A DNA stretch of 64,000 nt from contig CM076146.1 in the NCBI GenBank assembly GCA_038025085.1, positions 13,171,001 through 13,235,000 on the forward strand, read 5' to 3'. This DNA is from Tetragonia tetragonoides. Its lineage: Eukaryota; Streptophyta; Magnoliopsida; Caryophyllales; Aizoaceae. The notes beneath the pieces are model-generated. The model saw only the letters and a program-made list of their open reading frames with translations, was not told where the DNA came from and did not search any database. The translations under genes were made by a program, and so were the position numbers. How positions within the stretch are numbered: position 1 is the first letter of the stretch; each line of letters opens with the position of its first letter. Positions 22,800-33,718 of this stretch are shown here, in pieces.

Positions 22800-24134
22800 T
22801 TATGTCACAACACAAGCATTTTCTCTAGGGTTCAAAGGTTGTGAGGAAAGTTTGTTAGACAATTGAGCCTTCAATTGGCTCACCTCAGAAGCTAACTGCC
22901 CCATTTGACTCTCCATGTTCTGAATACTAGCCTTAGTATCCTTTTGAAAATTAATCGAGCTAGAGGCAAGAGACTTTACCATATCCTCAAGAGACCTACC
23001 TTGGAATTGGGTTTGGGGAGGTTGACTAGATGAAGTTTGGCCTTGATCAAAGCCAGGGGGGTTGTTAGGATTAGGTGGTCTAACTTCTTGATTCCCCCAC
23101 CTAAAATTAGGATCATCCCGCCATCCTTCATTGTAGGTGTTCGAATAAGGGTTATATCTCCTTTGAGGCGGTCCAGGAAATCCTCCAAGAGCATTAGCTT
23201 GCTCTATATTTTCAAACAAGGTGGGACAAGAATCAGTCGGATGTCCAGTGTTTAGGCAAATACCACATGCTTTGACATGCACATTATTACCACTCAACAT
23301 CTTTCCAACAAGGTTTGTTAGGTTGTCTAATTTTTGTTCCAAATTATGCACACCAACCTCTTTTACCTTTCGGGTGTCATCTTGTCTAGGTCCAAGTGAT
23401 TGTGTGTTTGCAGCCATATTAGCAATTAATTTTCGAGCGTCTTGTGGGGTTTTATCCACTAGGGCACCACCACTAGCAGCATCGATCATGGATCTATCAG
23501 TTACAAGAAGACCTTCATAAAAGTATTGGATTAGTAATTGTTCAGTTATCTGGTGATGAGAACAACTAGCACACAATCTATTAAATCTCTCCCAATACTC
23601 ATGCAAAGACTCTCCATTATACTGACGAATACCACAAATGTCCTTCCTAATGGAAGCTGCAAGAGAAGCAGGAAAGAACTTTTCTAGGAAAAGCCTCTGC
23701 ATCTCAGTCCATGTACTCACAGAACCAGGGGGGCAAATAATACAACCAATCATTAGCACTATCTTGCAGGCTAAAAGGAAAAGCACGCAATTTAACCACA
23801 TCCTCTTCTACCCCTTCAGGTCTCATGGTACTACACACAACATGAAATTCTTTTAAGCGTTAGTGAGGATCTTCACCAGACATACCACGAAAAACAGGTA
23901 ACAACCGAATAAATGCAATTTAAAAGCAGTAGTCACTTAAGGAAACACAATGCATAAGGGTTGGTCATCTAAACTAGGAGCATCGAGCTCCTTGAGAGTA
24001 CGATTAGCCATATTAAAATAAGTTGGAACAGTCTCACCAAAAGAAGTAGCGAAACTGAAAAACTCCTCTAGTGAATAGATCGCTTCTTCTTTGAATCCTT
24101 CTTTTCCAATGACTTTACCGTTTCTCAACTTCAT
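22800..24134 (-). pseudogene. gag: gypsy Gag
   Basis: The N-terminal piece MKLRNGKVIG... at 24134-23937 ends at a stop. After a disrupted stretch the Gag core resumes at 23801 with WTEMQRLFLEKFFPAS, YNGESLHEYWERFNRLC and a zinc knuckle CGICLNTGHPTDSCP, followed by the Pro/Asn-rich YNPYSNTYNEGWRDDPNF motif common to Athila/Tat-type Gag. The C-terminus is a short coiled coil (MESQMGQLASEVSQLKAQL). Frameshift and stop between 23937 and 23801. Confidence 0.85.
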
Positions 24135-24223
24135 GCACCAAGGGTACCTATTTTACAGTTGTAACTACAAAACCAAAAGGAAAAAAAAAAATTAGAAATT
24201 AATTAAACTTAGCAAAACAATAA

Positions 24224-24241
24224 TCCCCGGCAACGGCGCCA
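24224..24241 (-). other. Primer binding site (tRNA-Asp)
   Basis: On the minus strand TGGCGCCGTTGCCGGGGA; its complement is the last 18 bases of plant tRNA-Asp including CCA. It lies 5 bp from the 5' LTR. Confidence 0.92.
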
Positions 24242-24246
24242 AAATT

Positions 24247-24526
24247 TATTGAGTGCTGTCGCAAGCACTACAAATTAATATTTATGATTCACTCATGAAC
24301 TCTAACTAACTAGTAGTTAGGGTAAGTAAGGGTCGATCCCACGGAGATTATGTTGCTAAAGTTAAATTAATTATCTAAATTAAAAATAAAAACTAAGTAA
24401 ACTAAAATTTATAAACTAAAGAAAATAAAATTACTACAACTACAATTCTCCTAAAATGAACTATCTTCTATTTTACTTAAATTACACAAGTTTTGGGGGG
24501 GATTTTAAGCGGTGGATTAACTAGTC

Positions 24527-24613
<87 letters not shown>

Positions 24614-26338
24614 CTATTAATTAACTAAGGACACAAATTTAAAAAGTGATTAAAAAGTGATGTCAACAATAGGCAAGAGACATGTAATTTTATCAAGATA
24701 TATGGATTTAATCATCGATCATGTGAATGGTTATTGAATAAGTTGACTGTAGAATTATCTTGAATGCAAGTAAATTCCCTATCTTCTCATTAGTTTAATT
24801 TAACCACATATAAGTCTGTATGTTAAATCCTAATTAAGTTAACTGACTTGACCAAGAAATCATGAATTAAATCAGTTAAATTAATTGCATTACGATTAAG
24901 AAGACATCGCCAACTATTGGAATAATTTAAGTGAGAATGCTCCAACTAAAATAATATCCAATCTATGTCAAAACTGTAATAATAAATTAATAGGCAAGAA
25001 AAACTTCAACCTTTAATCTATTAATAGTTGCCACTTTGATTAATTAATTAAGATTAATTAACCTAGCAAGAGAAACATGTAAATTAATCTAAGTGGCCAA
25101 TTTAAATTAATTAAGCATGCTTCACATAAGATATGTCACAAGTTTAACATAATACTCAAAATACCAAACACATAAAATTAAGCACACAATATATATCTCA
25201 TAAACAAAAATATTAAGAGTCAATTACATGTTCTTGCCCAAGAAACCTAAGCTAACATAATAACATACGCAAAGAAAATGGAAGAAAAGGGAATAGAAGA
25301 ACTCATTGAATAGCTCCCGGGTGTTATTTATAACTCTAAGTACAGGCGTCTTAGCTCCAAATGTATGACCCAAAACTTCGATGTCAATTAATTACTAAGA
25401 CCTTAACTTAAGGTTAGCTAAGTTAAGATCCTAGCACTAATTATGCCCTCTCTCTCTCACTTCCTTTCCCTTGTTTTCTATTATGATATTGTACCTCTCT
25501 TCTTATGTATCTTCAGCAAATGGGTCTTGTTCTATTTATAGGCTCAAGTATCTGCATCCTTCATCTTTAGGAGACTTCTTCAACACCCATTTAATATTGC
25601 CGGCCAAGTTATTGTCCAATCAAATGCAAAGAGTCTTCCCTTGTGCTGCTATAGCTGTAGTTGCTGCATGTGTTCGTACATGGCTGCCCTTGTTTTGCTT
25701 TTGTTTGAATTCAATTCAACCAAGCTACATATACTAGCCTAGCCACCCCTATTGCTACAACAGTTGTCCTTGGTTTCTTTTGGTTCCTCCTAAGCATTTC
25801 TTCACTCTTCTTCTTTGGTCCATTAAATGTTGCCGTTCAAAAATGACATGTGTTTCTTGTTTTTCTTGACAATAATCTTGAGCAGTGCAATCTGAAACTT
25901 GGACTTCAAAGTGGTACTGTACTGCTATCTACAAAGTCAAATGGGCGAAAGTCCTAACATTTACTTGAATCACGCTGCTTGTTTCATAAAAATGTCGCAT
26001 GATCTCGTAATGTTTTGGACAGCTGCTGCTTGTGACCCAATTTTGTATCTGTTCCTCACCGAATTTGAAATTACTCAAAACATGAAAGTTGTATCTCTTG
26101 TTGCAAGGTTTCCGCAACATTTTGAATCATCTGATTACGATGTCAGACGAGGGAGTTATGGCCAAATTACAGTAAACCTGTCAAATTGCCAAAAATTACG
26201 GGTTTAGCTCAATTTATACAAAATGTATCTTTTGCTTTCTAATTCAATATAGGAGCTAAAACGACTAGTCTTGACACAAAATAAGCATAAAGTACTAAGT
26301 ATAAGGGATTAAATATGTCGTCGTTTTGGCACTTATCA
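24247..26338 (-). repeat. 5' LTR of the gypsy element
   Basis: 2092 bp, paired with 15359-17404. It is longer mainly because an AAT microsatellite has expanded at 24527-24613. Its internal edge reads TATTGAGTGC where the other LTR reads TGTTGAGTGC, so the terminal dinucleotide is mutated. Confidence 0.92.
24527..24613. repeat. (AAT)n microsatellite inside the LTR
   Basis: About 29 uninterrupted AAT units. The equivalent position of the other LTR (about 15640-15658) has only AAAAAAAATAAAATAATAAT. Confidence 0.95.
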
Positions 26339-26343
26339 GTGCA

Positions 26344-26611
26344 TTATTGTAATATACTAAATTAATATCTTAACTAAACTTAGATTAATATTAAAGAAGG
26401 TGAAAGAGACATTATATATATTATAAGTCATGTCATATACACCTACGATTCCCGATTAATATGCAATTTTATTGAAGGTTGAAACTTGCCATAGGTTTTC
26501 AAAGTGTATGTAGCACATACATTCTAAAATCGCATGACCGTTTTATTTTATAAGAAGTTTTTCTTTTTTATCATAAACGTTAGGTAAACTCTCTTTTTAA
26601 AAGAAAATTAT
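26344..26611. other. Intergenic, possibly interior of a Helitron
   Basis: AT-rich, no gene. It lies upstream of a Helitron-like 3' terminus; the corresponding 5' TC end could not be fixed. Confidence 0.35.
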
Positions 26612-26638
26612 CACGTGCATTGCACGGGCAAAAACTAG
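26612..26638 (+). mobile_element. Helitron-like 3' terminus
   Basis: A short hairpin (CACGTGC, ATT loop, GCACGGG with one mismatch) is followed by CAAAAACTAG and a T, the hairpin-plus-CTRR-T ending typical of plant Helitrons. Only this end is recognised. Confidence 0.5.
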
Positions 26639-26879
26639 TATATGAAAATATAAAAAAGCTTAGTATTTCAATATTTGACTTGGCAATAATATTTTGTGAC
26701 CTGCCAATAACATTCCCTACTCGTAACATTTGTGTAGCTAAAGCCCTCAAGAATTAGTTGTAGTGAATTTTCTTCCCACCTAAATTCACTCAAGTATAAA
26801 AATCACCCTCGACTCTTCTTAATTATCGAAAGGAGAGGGAAAGGAGAGAGGAAAAAATGAAACTCAACCTATCGACTAA

Positions 26880-27059
26880 GGCCCTGTTTTTTTCGTCGTC
26901 TCTATGCTACATTCCAATCCTTTCGTTTGTTCTGCGCTGTTTCATTCTATTCTGTTCCGCATTTTTTACTTCATTTTGTTTCACATTTTCTTTCCTTATC
27001 CGCGTCGTTCCGTTCTGTTCATCATTGTCCCGCACCATTTCGTTGAAGGGAACAGGGCC
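26880..27059. mobile_element. Tourist-like (PIF/Harbinger) MITE
   Basis: Ends GGCCCTGTTTTTTTC and, reversed, GGCCCTGTTCCCTTC are terminal inverted repeats. TAA trinucleotides flank it (26877-26879 and 27060-27062), as expected for PIF/Harbinger. 180 bp with a T-rich, GTTCCG-type interior and no coding capacity. Confidence 0.85.
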
Positions 27060-27153
27060 TAAAAGTCACCGAAATCATGACATAACACGCACCGATATAG
27101 GAAATAAAACTTTACCCCTCGTTCTTCTTCCATATTTTCTCCATATACACAAA

Positions 27154-27404
27154 GGGTGTGGTTTTAGGGCTAAATTGAATTGAACTGAATTGACCGAATT
27201 AAATACCACTGAATTAAAATGAAGATCATTAAACTGAATTAAACACAACTGAGCTGACCTGAACACCGCATGATATGTGACACAAGATGTATGTTTCTAA
27301 ACTGAATACCACTAAATCAAACTAAACTGAACATTACTGAACTGAACTAAATTGAACTGATACGAGATCACCCCTGAACTGAACTAAATAAACTCGTGCT
27401 ACAC
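27154..27404. mobile_element. CTGAACTGAA-type MITE, decayed copy
   Basis: Starts GGGTGTGGTTTTAGGGCT, similar to the GGGTGCGTTTGATAGAGC end of the element at 50291-50547, and is filled with ACTGAACTGAA units. The right end is degenerate and no target duplication is clear. Confidence 0.5.
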
Positions 27405-27967
27405 ATGAACTATAAATCTTGTTTAATATAGTTCGATAAATTTTTTTAATATTTTTTTAAATTACACAAAAGTATCTATAGAATAATTAAATGGTGACAT
27501 ATCAAAATGTTAAGCTTGTGATATTACTCTTATTCAAAACAGATGCCACTGAACTCTCATCTTTCACCACTGTAGTGGTAATTTTTTCCTCAAATGCAAA
27601 TCATTTGTCACGTAACTTGTGATTGTACCCCAAATTTCTCATATTCTCTCTTATTGCAAACTCTATCTTATATCTCTTTTTAAATCATTATGGAATTTTA
27701 TTATTTTCATTTTATTTCCTTTTTATTTTTGATGCTTACCTTAGGTGGACACGCTTGCTTAGGTAGCATGTTTTATGAGCTTCGCTCAGGTGGACGTGTT
27801 TATTGGTATCATAAAATGCCTCCTTTATATAAATTTTATGATTTTATGATTATGATCTAAAATGAGATTTCTCGTCAAAAATATAAAAATCAATAAAAAA
27901 AATTAATAAATTTGAATGTAATTTGAACCCAATTGATCTAATTTGTAACTCTATAATAGATATTATG
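27405..27967. other. Intergenic, nothing recognised
   Basis: AT-rich DNA. A short GCTTAGGTAGC / GCTCAGGTGG pair near 27750-27795 is the only internal repeat noted. Confidence 0.5.
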
Positions 27968-27975
27968 GTTAGGAC

Positions 27976-28697
27976 TAGACCTGGCAGTCCTCATCCGAAA
28001 TCGATTACCCGCCCGATTGACCCAAAACCGTAACCGAATATACGCATTCCGATTTAGAATCGATTATCCGAAATGATCAGAACCGAAACCGAAATCGAAA
28101 TGTTATTGACCCTACGACGATCCGTATCCAAATCTGACCCGAACCAAATCGAAACCGAACCGTTCACAACCGAAACCGATTTGATCCGAACTAAACGCAA
28201 ACCGATTCAAACCGACCTAAACCCAACATGACCCGAAACCAAAATAAATCGAACCTGAAATTGGTTAAATGCAATTATTTAATGAAAATAATTATTTTTT
28301 ACCAAAGAATTTAAAGAATTTACATTAAACCTTACTTAGTGTTAACCCAATTTGGTGATGTGAATGAAAATTTGCAAATGAACGCTCAAAACATAACCTG
28401 ACCCGAAATTGACCCGACAGTTCGGACCTGTATTTGACCCGATCCGAAATGACACAATCCGATTTTAACCCGACCCAAAAGTAACCGACTTTTCAAACAA
28501 AAACCGATCCGATATTGACCCGACCCGTATGAACCGACCCGAGATGATCCGAAAAGGTACAAATCCGAATAAACTCGAAACCGAAGTACAATCCGAACCG
28601 AACCCGACCCATACCCGAGTATAGGTCGACCCAATTAGACCCGATCCGAAATTAACCCGACTCGAAACCAATCTGGTTGACCCGTTTGCCAGGTCTA
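27976..28697. mobile_element. hAT-type non-autonomous element with CCGAACCC arrays
   Basis: Ends TAGACCTGGCAG and, reversed, TAGACCTGGCAAACGGGT. A perfect 8-bp target duplication GTTAGGAC lies at 27968-27975 and 28698-28705. Most of the 722-bp interior consists of degenerate CCGAACCGA / GACCCGA units, densest toward both ends, with an AT-rich centre. The reading frames on the minus strand are repeat artefacts. Confidence 0.92.
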
Positions 28698-28767
28698 GTT
28701 AGGACGGCGAACAAGTTTTATCAGTAGGGTAAGTATTGATTATTTGTTATGCATAAACCTTGTTACT

Positions 28768-29098
28768 TAGGGCTATTTAAAAGTATCGGGACCCGATCCG
28801 AATATCCGAGATGATATTATTCGAAAAGGCGAATATCCAAAATTTGGATACGGGTTTGGATAGCATTTTTTAAAATTTTCGGACATTTGAATATCCGAAA
28901 AAATCAAATTTATCCGAAACTAAAAATTATTTTGTTCACATTTTCGAAATATTAGGAAAAAAATACAATACAAAACAAAAAATATACATATATTTTAGAT
29001 AGCGGATATCCGACAATCCGTAACCGAAATTCCGAATACGAAATCAGATAAATAAATTTTGTATCCGAAATTTTAGATACTCGAAATGAACACCCCTA
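28768..29098. mobile_element. hAT-like element with ATCCGAA units, decayed
   Basis: Starts TAGGGCTATTTAAAAG and, reversed, ends TAGGGGTGTTCATTTC. The flanking octamers TTGTTACT and TTATTATG agree at 5 of 8 positions. The interior repeats TATCCGAAA-type units, in the style of the CCGAACC elements but with another unit. Confidence 0.55.
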
Positions 29099-29225
29099 TT
29101 ATTATGTGTTTATTATTTTCATACTCTTTCACTCTATCCAAAAAAGTATATTTTCTTTTTTCAGTGCTTTTAAAGCATTGGAGACCGCCAACCAGCACAA
29201 ATACATTTATAAACACAGGGGTACC

Positions 29226-29498
29226 AATATTAAATCGTTTTTTCATTTTAAATCTTTTAGTTTTGTCAGTTCCGACCCCCGCATTGCAAAGGTTGTTTCT
29301 ATATTTGTTGTTTTGTAGGGTATTTCAGAGTTAAGAGGTGGGGCAAAGAGGCTTCCAAATATCAATATTAAATTGTTTTTTCTGTTTTAAATCTTTCAGT
29401 TTTAATAGTTACATCATTGAAGAGTCTGTTTCTCTATTTGTTGTTTTGGTACAATATTTGAGAGTTGGGAAGTGAGGCAAAGAGGCTTCCAAATATCA
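29226..29498. repeat. Tandem duplication, period 138 bp
   Basis: Two diverged copies starting AATATTAAAT at 29226 and 29364, each ending near GGCAAAGAGGCTTCCAAATA. Non-coding. Confidence 0.8.
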
Positions 29499-29981
29499 GG
29501 ATAGAATGCTCATGCACGCCGCCAAATTATCTAGGTTACCGAAATACGAATATGCGGAGAAGGGATTAATTTACCTTCAACTCACATTTTCTTACGGTCA
29601 TGGCACCCTCAATTTGGTGAATTATTGTGACGATAACTAATATTTAATGCCTTTAATTTATTTTTCAAAATATTATTATAGTTTAATATTTTATTTTATT
29701 TTTTTTCCAGGTTGGTGCTTGTGACACATCTGTGAGCGCCACTCGTCGCACTGGTGCCCTGATCCTCTGTCTCTCCTCTTTTTGTTGGTCATTTATAGAA
29801 AGTGGGTTTTCCGTATTTTTTGCTGACATCGTTTCGATTAGGGTCCATGAGTTATATTGACCACATGTTGTCTGATAATTTTTGAAGGTTTTCCACGTTA
29901 AAGCTCTTATGTTATTTATACGTTGTTTGAATTAATCTTGTATGACACCTATATCATCACTTTCACATAAAATTCCCAACA
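29499..29981 (+). repeat. Possible copia LTR remnant
   Basis: The sequence ends AATTCCCAACA directly before a primer-binding-site-like motif, as a 5' LTR would. Its own start and its partner LTR were not found. Confidence 0.4.
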
Positions 29982-29983
29982 AG

Positions 29984-29996
29984 TGGTATTAGAGCC
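29984..29996 (+). other. Primer binding site relic (initiator tRNA-Met type)
   Basis: TGGTATTAGAGCC, one mismatch from the plant copia consensus TGGTATCAGAGCC, two bases after an LTR-like CCAACA end. Confidence 0.6.
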
Positions 29997-31297
29997 CTGG
30001 TTAATTGGTCTCGTTGACGGAGGTGCATCTTGGATGATTGAAGAAGCATGCTGGAAGACACTGTTTCGTTTTGGACTTTGTTAGGCCCATTGGTGATCTC
30101 CAATGAGAGGCATGTTTAACACCCTAGTGGATTTGGGAGTGCTAGCACTCTAGGATTTGGTGCATTCACGTTTGTTTCAAGCTGGCCAAAGGTTTGATAT
30201 TTTGGAATGAAGTTTCTATTTGAACAAATCATGGAGTCAAGATGGTGATTTTGGTGCGAGACAATATGATGTCGGGAATCTTGAGAGCTCGTGATTTGGT
30301 TCGGTGAGATAGGTGTGATGGTAACATCAAAGGAAACGATGGTGTTAGATTTGGAGACAACAAGGGTGGAAGACAAGAAAGAGGGTTTGATAGCTTTGTC
30401 ACTCAAATGTTGTGAAAGAACGGTTTGATAGTTTTTGCCTCAAGAAACTATTCATCGAGATAATGGATTAATTTTGGTTTCGGTGGTAGTTGCAAAGTAA
30501 CAAGATAAATGTCGTGTTTAGAATTTAATTTGATATGATATTGGTGAAGCAACTATAAAAAGATGTCGAGTATGAGACTGTGTTCGTGAATGGTTTCTGG
30601 TTTATTTCTACTCGTGGAACTTTGGTGACACTTTGACCAAGTGTGGAACATGTGGAGAAGGTAGTCCTGGACATAACAAGGAGTTTGGCATAGTAGCGTG
30701 GAAAGTAATATATGCATAGGGCGCTTTGGAACTAGAATTTCGGTCATGTTTAAATTTGGAAAGGGAAGGCACGCAGGAGTGAAGCTGACACACTAGTGTG
30801 TGATGGATTGGATAAGACATGTTAAAAGAAAAAGATTTCTTTCGGGTGGGAGCGATGAGGCGATAATGCTAGAAAACTTATTAGGTTGTCTTTGTAGTAG
30901 ATCTAGCTTAACAATCGAGGTTGGTGAATACCTTGGTGGATCTCCATGGTGAGTTGGAGATAGACTCCATGGCGTGTTGGAGATGAAGAAATGTTGATCT
31001 TTTTAGTGATTTGAAGTTAGAATCAAGATGGTATGTTGTTGGTTTGGAATCTGTTAGTCTACAGGTGGAGGTTGTTGGAATATGGAGCCTAAAAAAGAAG
31101 AGAAGAATCGTAGAAATGAAAACAACGTGGTCGGGCGAAAAGTAGCCTTGTACATGTCCAGCCGCGCAAGACTGGTAGAGCCTCTCGGGTGACCCCGCTT
31201 GACCACGATGATTTAAGGCATGAAATCCGCGCAGCCCTACGGCCTGCAACATTAACTGTTCGAGTGTTTCAGTGATTGTTTGACTTGTAATATATTC
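29997..31297 (+). other. Copia-like internal relic without coding capacity
   Basis: GT-rich sequence downstream of the primer site with no Gag or Pol similarity in any frame. The stretch 31075-31260 begins TGTTGGAATATGG and could be the start of a diverged 3' LTR, but it does not match 29499-29981. Confidence 0.3.
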
Positions 31298-31629
31298 TTT
31301 CTTTTTTTTTTTTGATAATTAATAGTCCATCTTATTAAATGGAAGACAAAAGAGCCAAAACTCATACACCTATTGTAGCCGAAGCTCATACACCCAAATT
31401 CAAGAACAACACACCCGATCAACACCACCGGCTGGAGCCACAAAGTCCTGACCTACGTGAGCCGAACAAAAAACGAAACAACCAAAAGACAAGCCTAGAA
31501 AACTCAAACGTACAAAGCCCATAAAATAACCACATGAAACAAACCGCTAGAATCCAACTAAGCCCATGAACCATCAAGGTAACTAGACAAACCACCTGTA
31601 ACACTTACTCCATCACTAATGTTGGGTGC

Positions 31630-32490
31630 TTAACCTTTTGTTGGTCTCCGAAGAACACCATCATTACACAATCCTTCAAAAATGCGGATGACTTTCTCCT
31701 CTACGTCGAGTTTCCCCTCCTTTTGAAGTTCGTACAATTTCTTAAAAAATTCGTCATTTGAAGCATTCTCAACCATTTCCAAAGCTTCCAATAACCACCT
31801 ATCATCAACATCAAACTCAGAGCAAGCCCAAGGGTTGGAGATATTTTTATCAAGTATGGCAGAACTGATTTCATTAGATTTTTCTATCAGCTCACTAACA
31901 TCGAAGCCCTTAGGTAGCTCCGCTAACTCCAATTCACCCGAGGCCTCCGCCGAAACCTCAGTTACACTCCTAAAACCACTACAAGGAGCCGCATCAAGGA
32001 AGGAAACCATAGCAACGCTAGATGACTTCTTCTTCTTCTTTTTCAACTTCTTCGACCCACCCACAAGGGAAGGGAATGAATCACTAACATCAACAACAAA
32101 GTGGCCCAAAGGACAACCCTCGATCGGAGCACTCACAACAGACCCTTCAAACTCAACCTCGGCACCAACTACTTCCGAAATATTGGAGGCACAATAACTA
32201 GCAACTGAAGCCGAAGAATATTCGAAAGAAGAAAACCCCTCATTCTCCCGCTCAAGCAACTCATCAACACCCAAATTAAAGTAGTTACTCGAGTAGTAAA
32301 CATTAGCGTCATCCTTATGTATCACTTGAGAAAATTCGTCCTTCAAATACTCCTTAGAAAGAACCGAACATGCCCGCGAAGTAGAGGTTGAAATATCCAC
32401 ACAATGAAGTATTGACCTTGTCTCGTTGTTGCAGGCAACTCTATTATCAAACACTAGCAAGTCCAAATCCAAACACTCACCACCAGACAC
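31630..32490 (-). pseudogene. Acidic protein of the LINE-like unit, function unknown
   Basis: A 286-codon frame. It is acidic and Ser-rich, with a lysine tract (KKLKKKKKKSSS) near residue 150 and a helical C-terminus (ALEMVENASNDEFFKKLYEL). I recognise no enzymatic motif. It lies downstream of 32876-32667 in the same transcription direction and may be the continuation of the same protein after stops. Likely part of a retroelement ORF1-type protein; a retroposed host transcript is the alternative. Confidence 0.45.
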
Positions 32491-32666
32491 ACCTATTGGG
32501 TCTCACTAGTATGCACCTTGTGAGACCCACTAGCCACTAGGAGAAAACTATCAATAAAAGTTTTCCAAGGATAAACCACATCATGACCTGAAACAAAAAC
32601 AGAAAATTTTTTGCCTCTCATAATCACACTCAACTCCAAAAACCACCCCCATTTATTAAAACCAGA

Positions 32667-32876
32667 TTAAATACTCCACACAAAAAACCCACATTTTCTT
32701 TGATATTTAAACTCCACCAATTTCGAACAAGATTCAAGAATTTCAGACGCCCATCCAATTAACCAAGCTGGAAATTTAATCCATCTATCAGAACCCTTAG
32801 CAAATTCTTTTACCAACAAGCAATTGCCCAACAAATCCAATTCAAACTCTTTACCCTCAATTTGAACTCTAACCAT
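32667..32876 (-). pseudogene. N-terminal fragment of LINE ORF1-like protein
   Basis: Begins MVRVQIEGKEFELDLLGNCL and has WIKFPAWLIGWASEIL, an arrangement I associate from memory with N-terminal proteins of plant LINE-related repeats. A stop follows FVWSI, after which the same frame continues with GFNKWGWFLELSVI-like sequence, so it is a broken gene. Confidence 0.45.
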
Positions 32877-33380
32877 AGTGACCCAAAATTAACAATGTTC
32901 CACGGAGAATGACAAAGCACACTTTAACCCAACTAAAAGAACCACCACCCAAAAATCACGCACTAACAACAACCAGCCACAACACCACCACTACACCACT
33001 GATTCAGATCATGAAACTAGAAGAGAAAAGATAGTAAAACTCAACCTACCAGGGAATCATAGAAGAAAGAGAAAAGCAAAGTCCGTTCACCACGGGATCA
33101 GCGAAATCAATCAGCGAAAGAGCCACCAATCAATCAAAAAAGGGCTAGAGGAGAGAGAAAGAGGTGAGCATGGGGTTTAAATGGTGGGGTTGAGGTGGGG
33201 CATCCGTGCAGAGCCGGCGAGAAGGCTGAATTTGAGTGGTGTGTTGGTGGTTTAGAGGGTTGTGGTCGGGATCTAATGGAGAAGAATTGATGAGGGGAGG
33301 TCGAGGATGAGAAGGCCGCGAAGGGGAATTGGGCAGCGGCAGCCACCGGAGAGGCGGAGGACAACCCTGATATTTAGAGC

Positions 33381-33718
33381 TATCTAAGCAGAAAATGACA
33401 AGAACCAAACAAGGAAAGAGAAACAGAGAACAGGTGAAAAGGACAGCTGAATTGGCCAAATTCAGCATAATTCCCAGCCCCATTAGCCATGGGACCCTTA
33501 ATCCTGAAGGCATGATGACTGCCAAATTTGTTGAAGATGATTATGATTATAGCTCTATGAATATTACTTATTTTACTATTACATACTATACATCAATACA
33601 GTAACACTATAATCTCATAATGGCTATCAGCCCTCAACTCAAGAATTCAAGATGGTGCTTCGCCCCACCTCGGTTTCTTCGGCGTAAACGAAGAAAAAAA
33701 AGGGCATATGATGCCGAA
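33381..33718 (-). other. Probable 3' untranslated region and downstream flank of the membrane-protein gene
   Basis: Follows the stop codon of the gene at 33719. No coding content is recognised and no polyadenylation signal was assigned. Confidence 0.4.

Larger units (their letters stand above)
15359..26338 (-). mobile_element. Ty3/gypsy LTR retrotransposon (non-chromoviral, Athila/Tat-like), inactive
   Basis: A full-length 10,980-bp element read on the minus strand. The 5-bp duplication GTGCA flanks it (15354-15358 and 26339-26343). The LTR order on the minus strand is 24247-26338 (5') and 15359-17404 (3'). An 18-base site complementary to tRNA-Asp adjoins the 5' LTR and a purine tract adjoins the 3' LTR. 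Gag, protease, reverse transcriptase, RNase H and integrase follow in the Ty3/gypsy order. No chromodomain is seen. Stops, frameshifts and lost catalytic residues make it inactive. Confidence 0.92.
31298..33380 (-). mobile_element. LINE-like retroposon, ORF1-type only
   Basis: Read on the minus strand the unit ends at about 31298 in a run of 15-16 A after GATAATTA. Toward its 5' end (33150-33380) it has a GC-rich Pro-coding leader like plant LINE 5' regions. It contains two reading frames (32876-32667 and 32490-31630) but no endonuclease or reverse transcriptase. No target duplication was found, so the 5' border is approximate. Confidence 0.5.

Noticed and set aside
28386..28671. Similar Gly/Ser/Arg-rich frames
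   Set aside because: Again array translation inside the hAT element 27976-28697.
33134..33525. Pro/Ser/His-rich minus-strand frames
   Set aside because: Overlapping frames in a GC-rich leader region; no domain and no consistent splice into neighbours.
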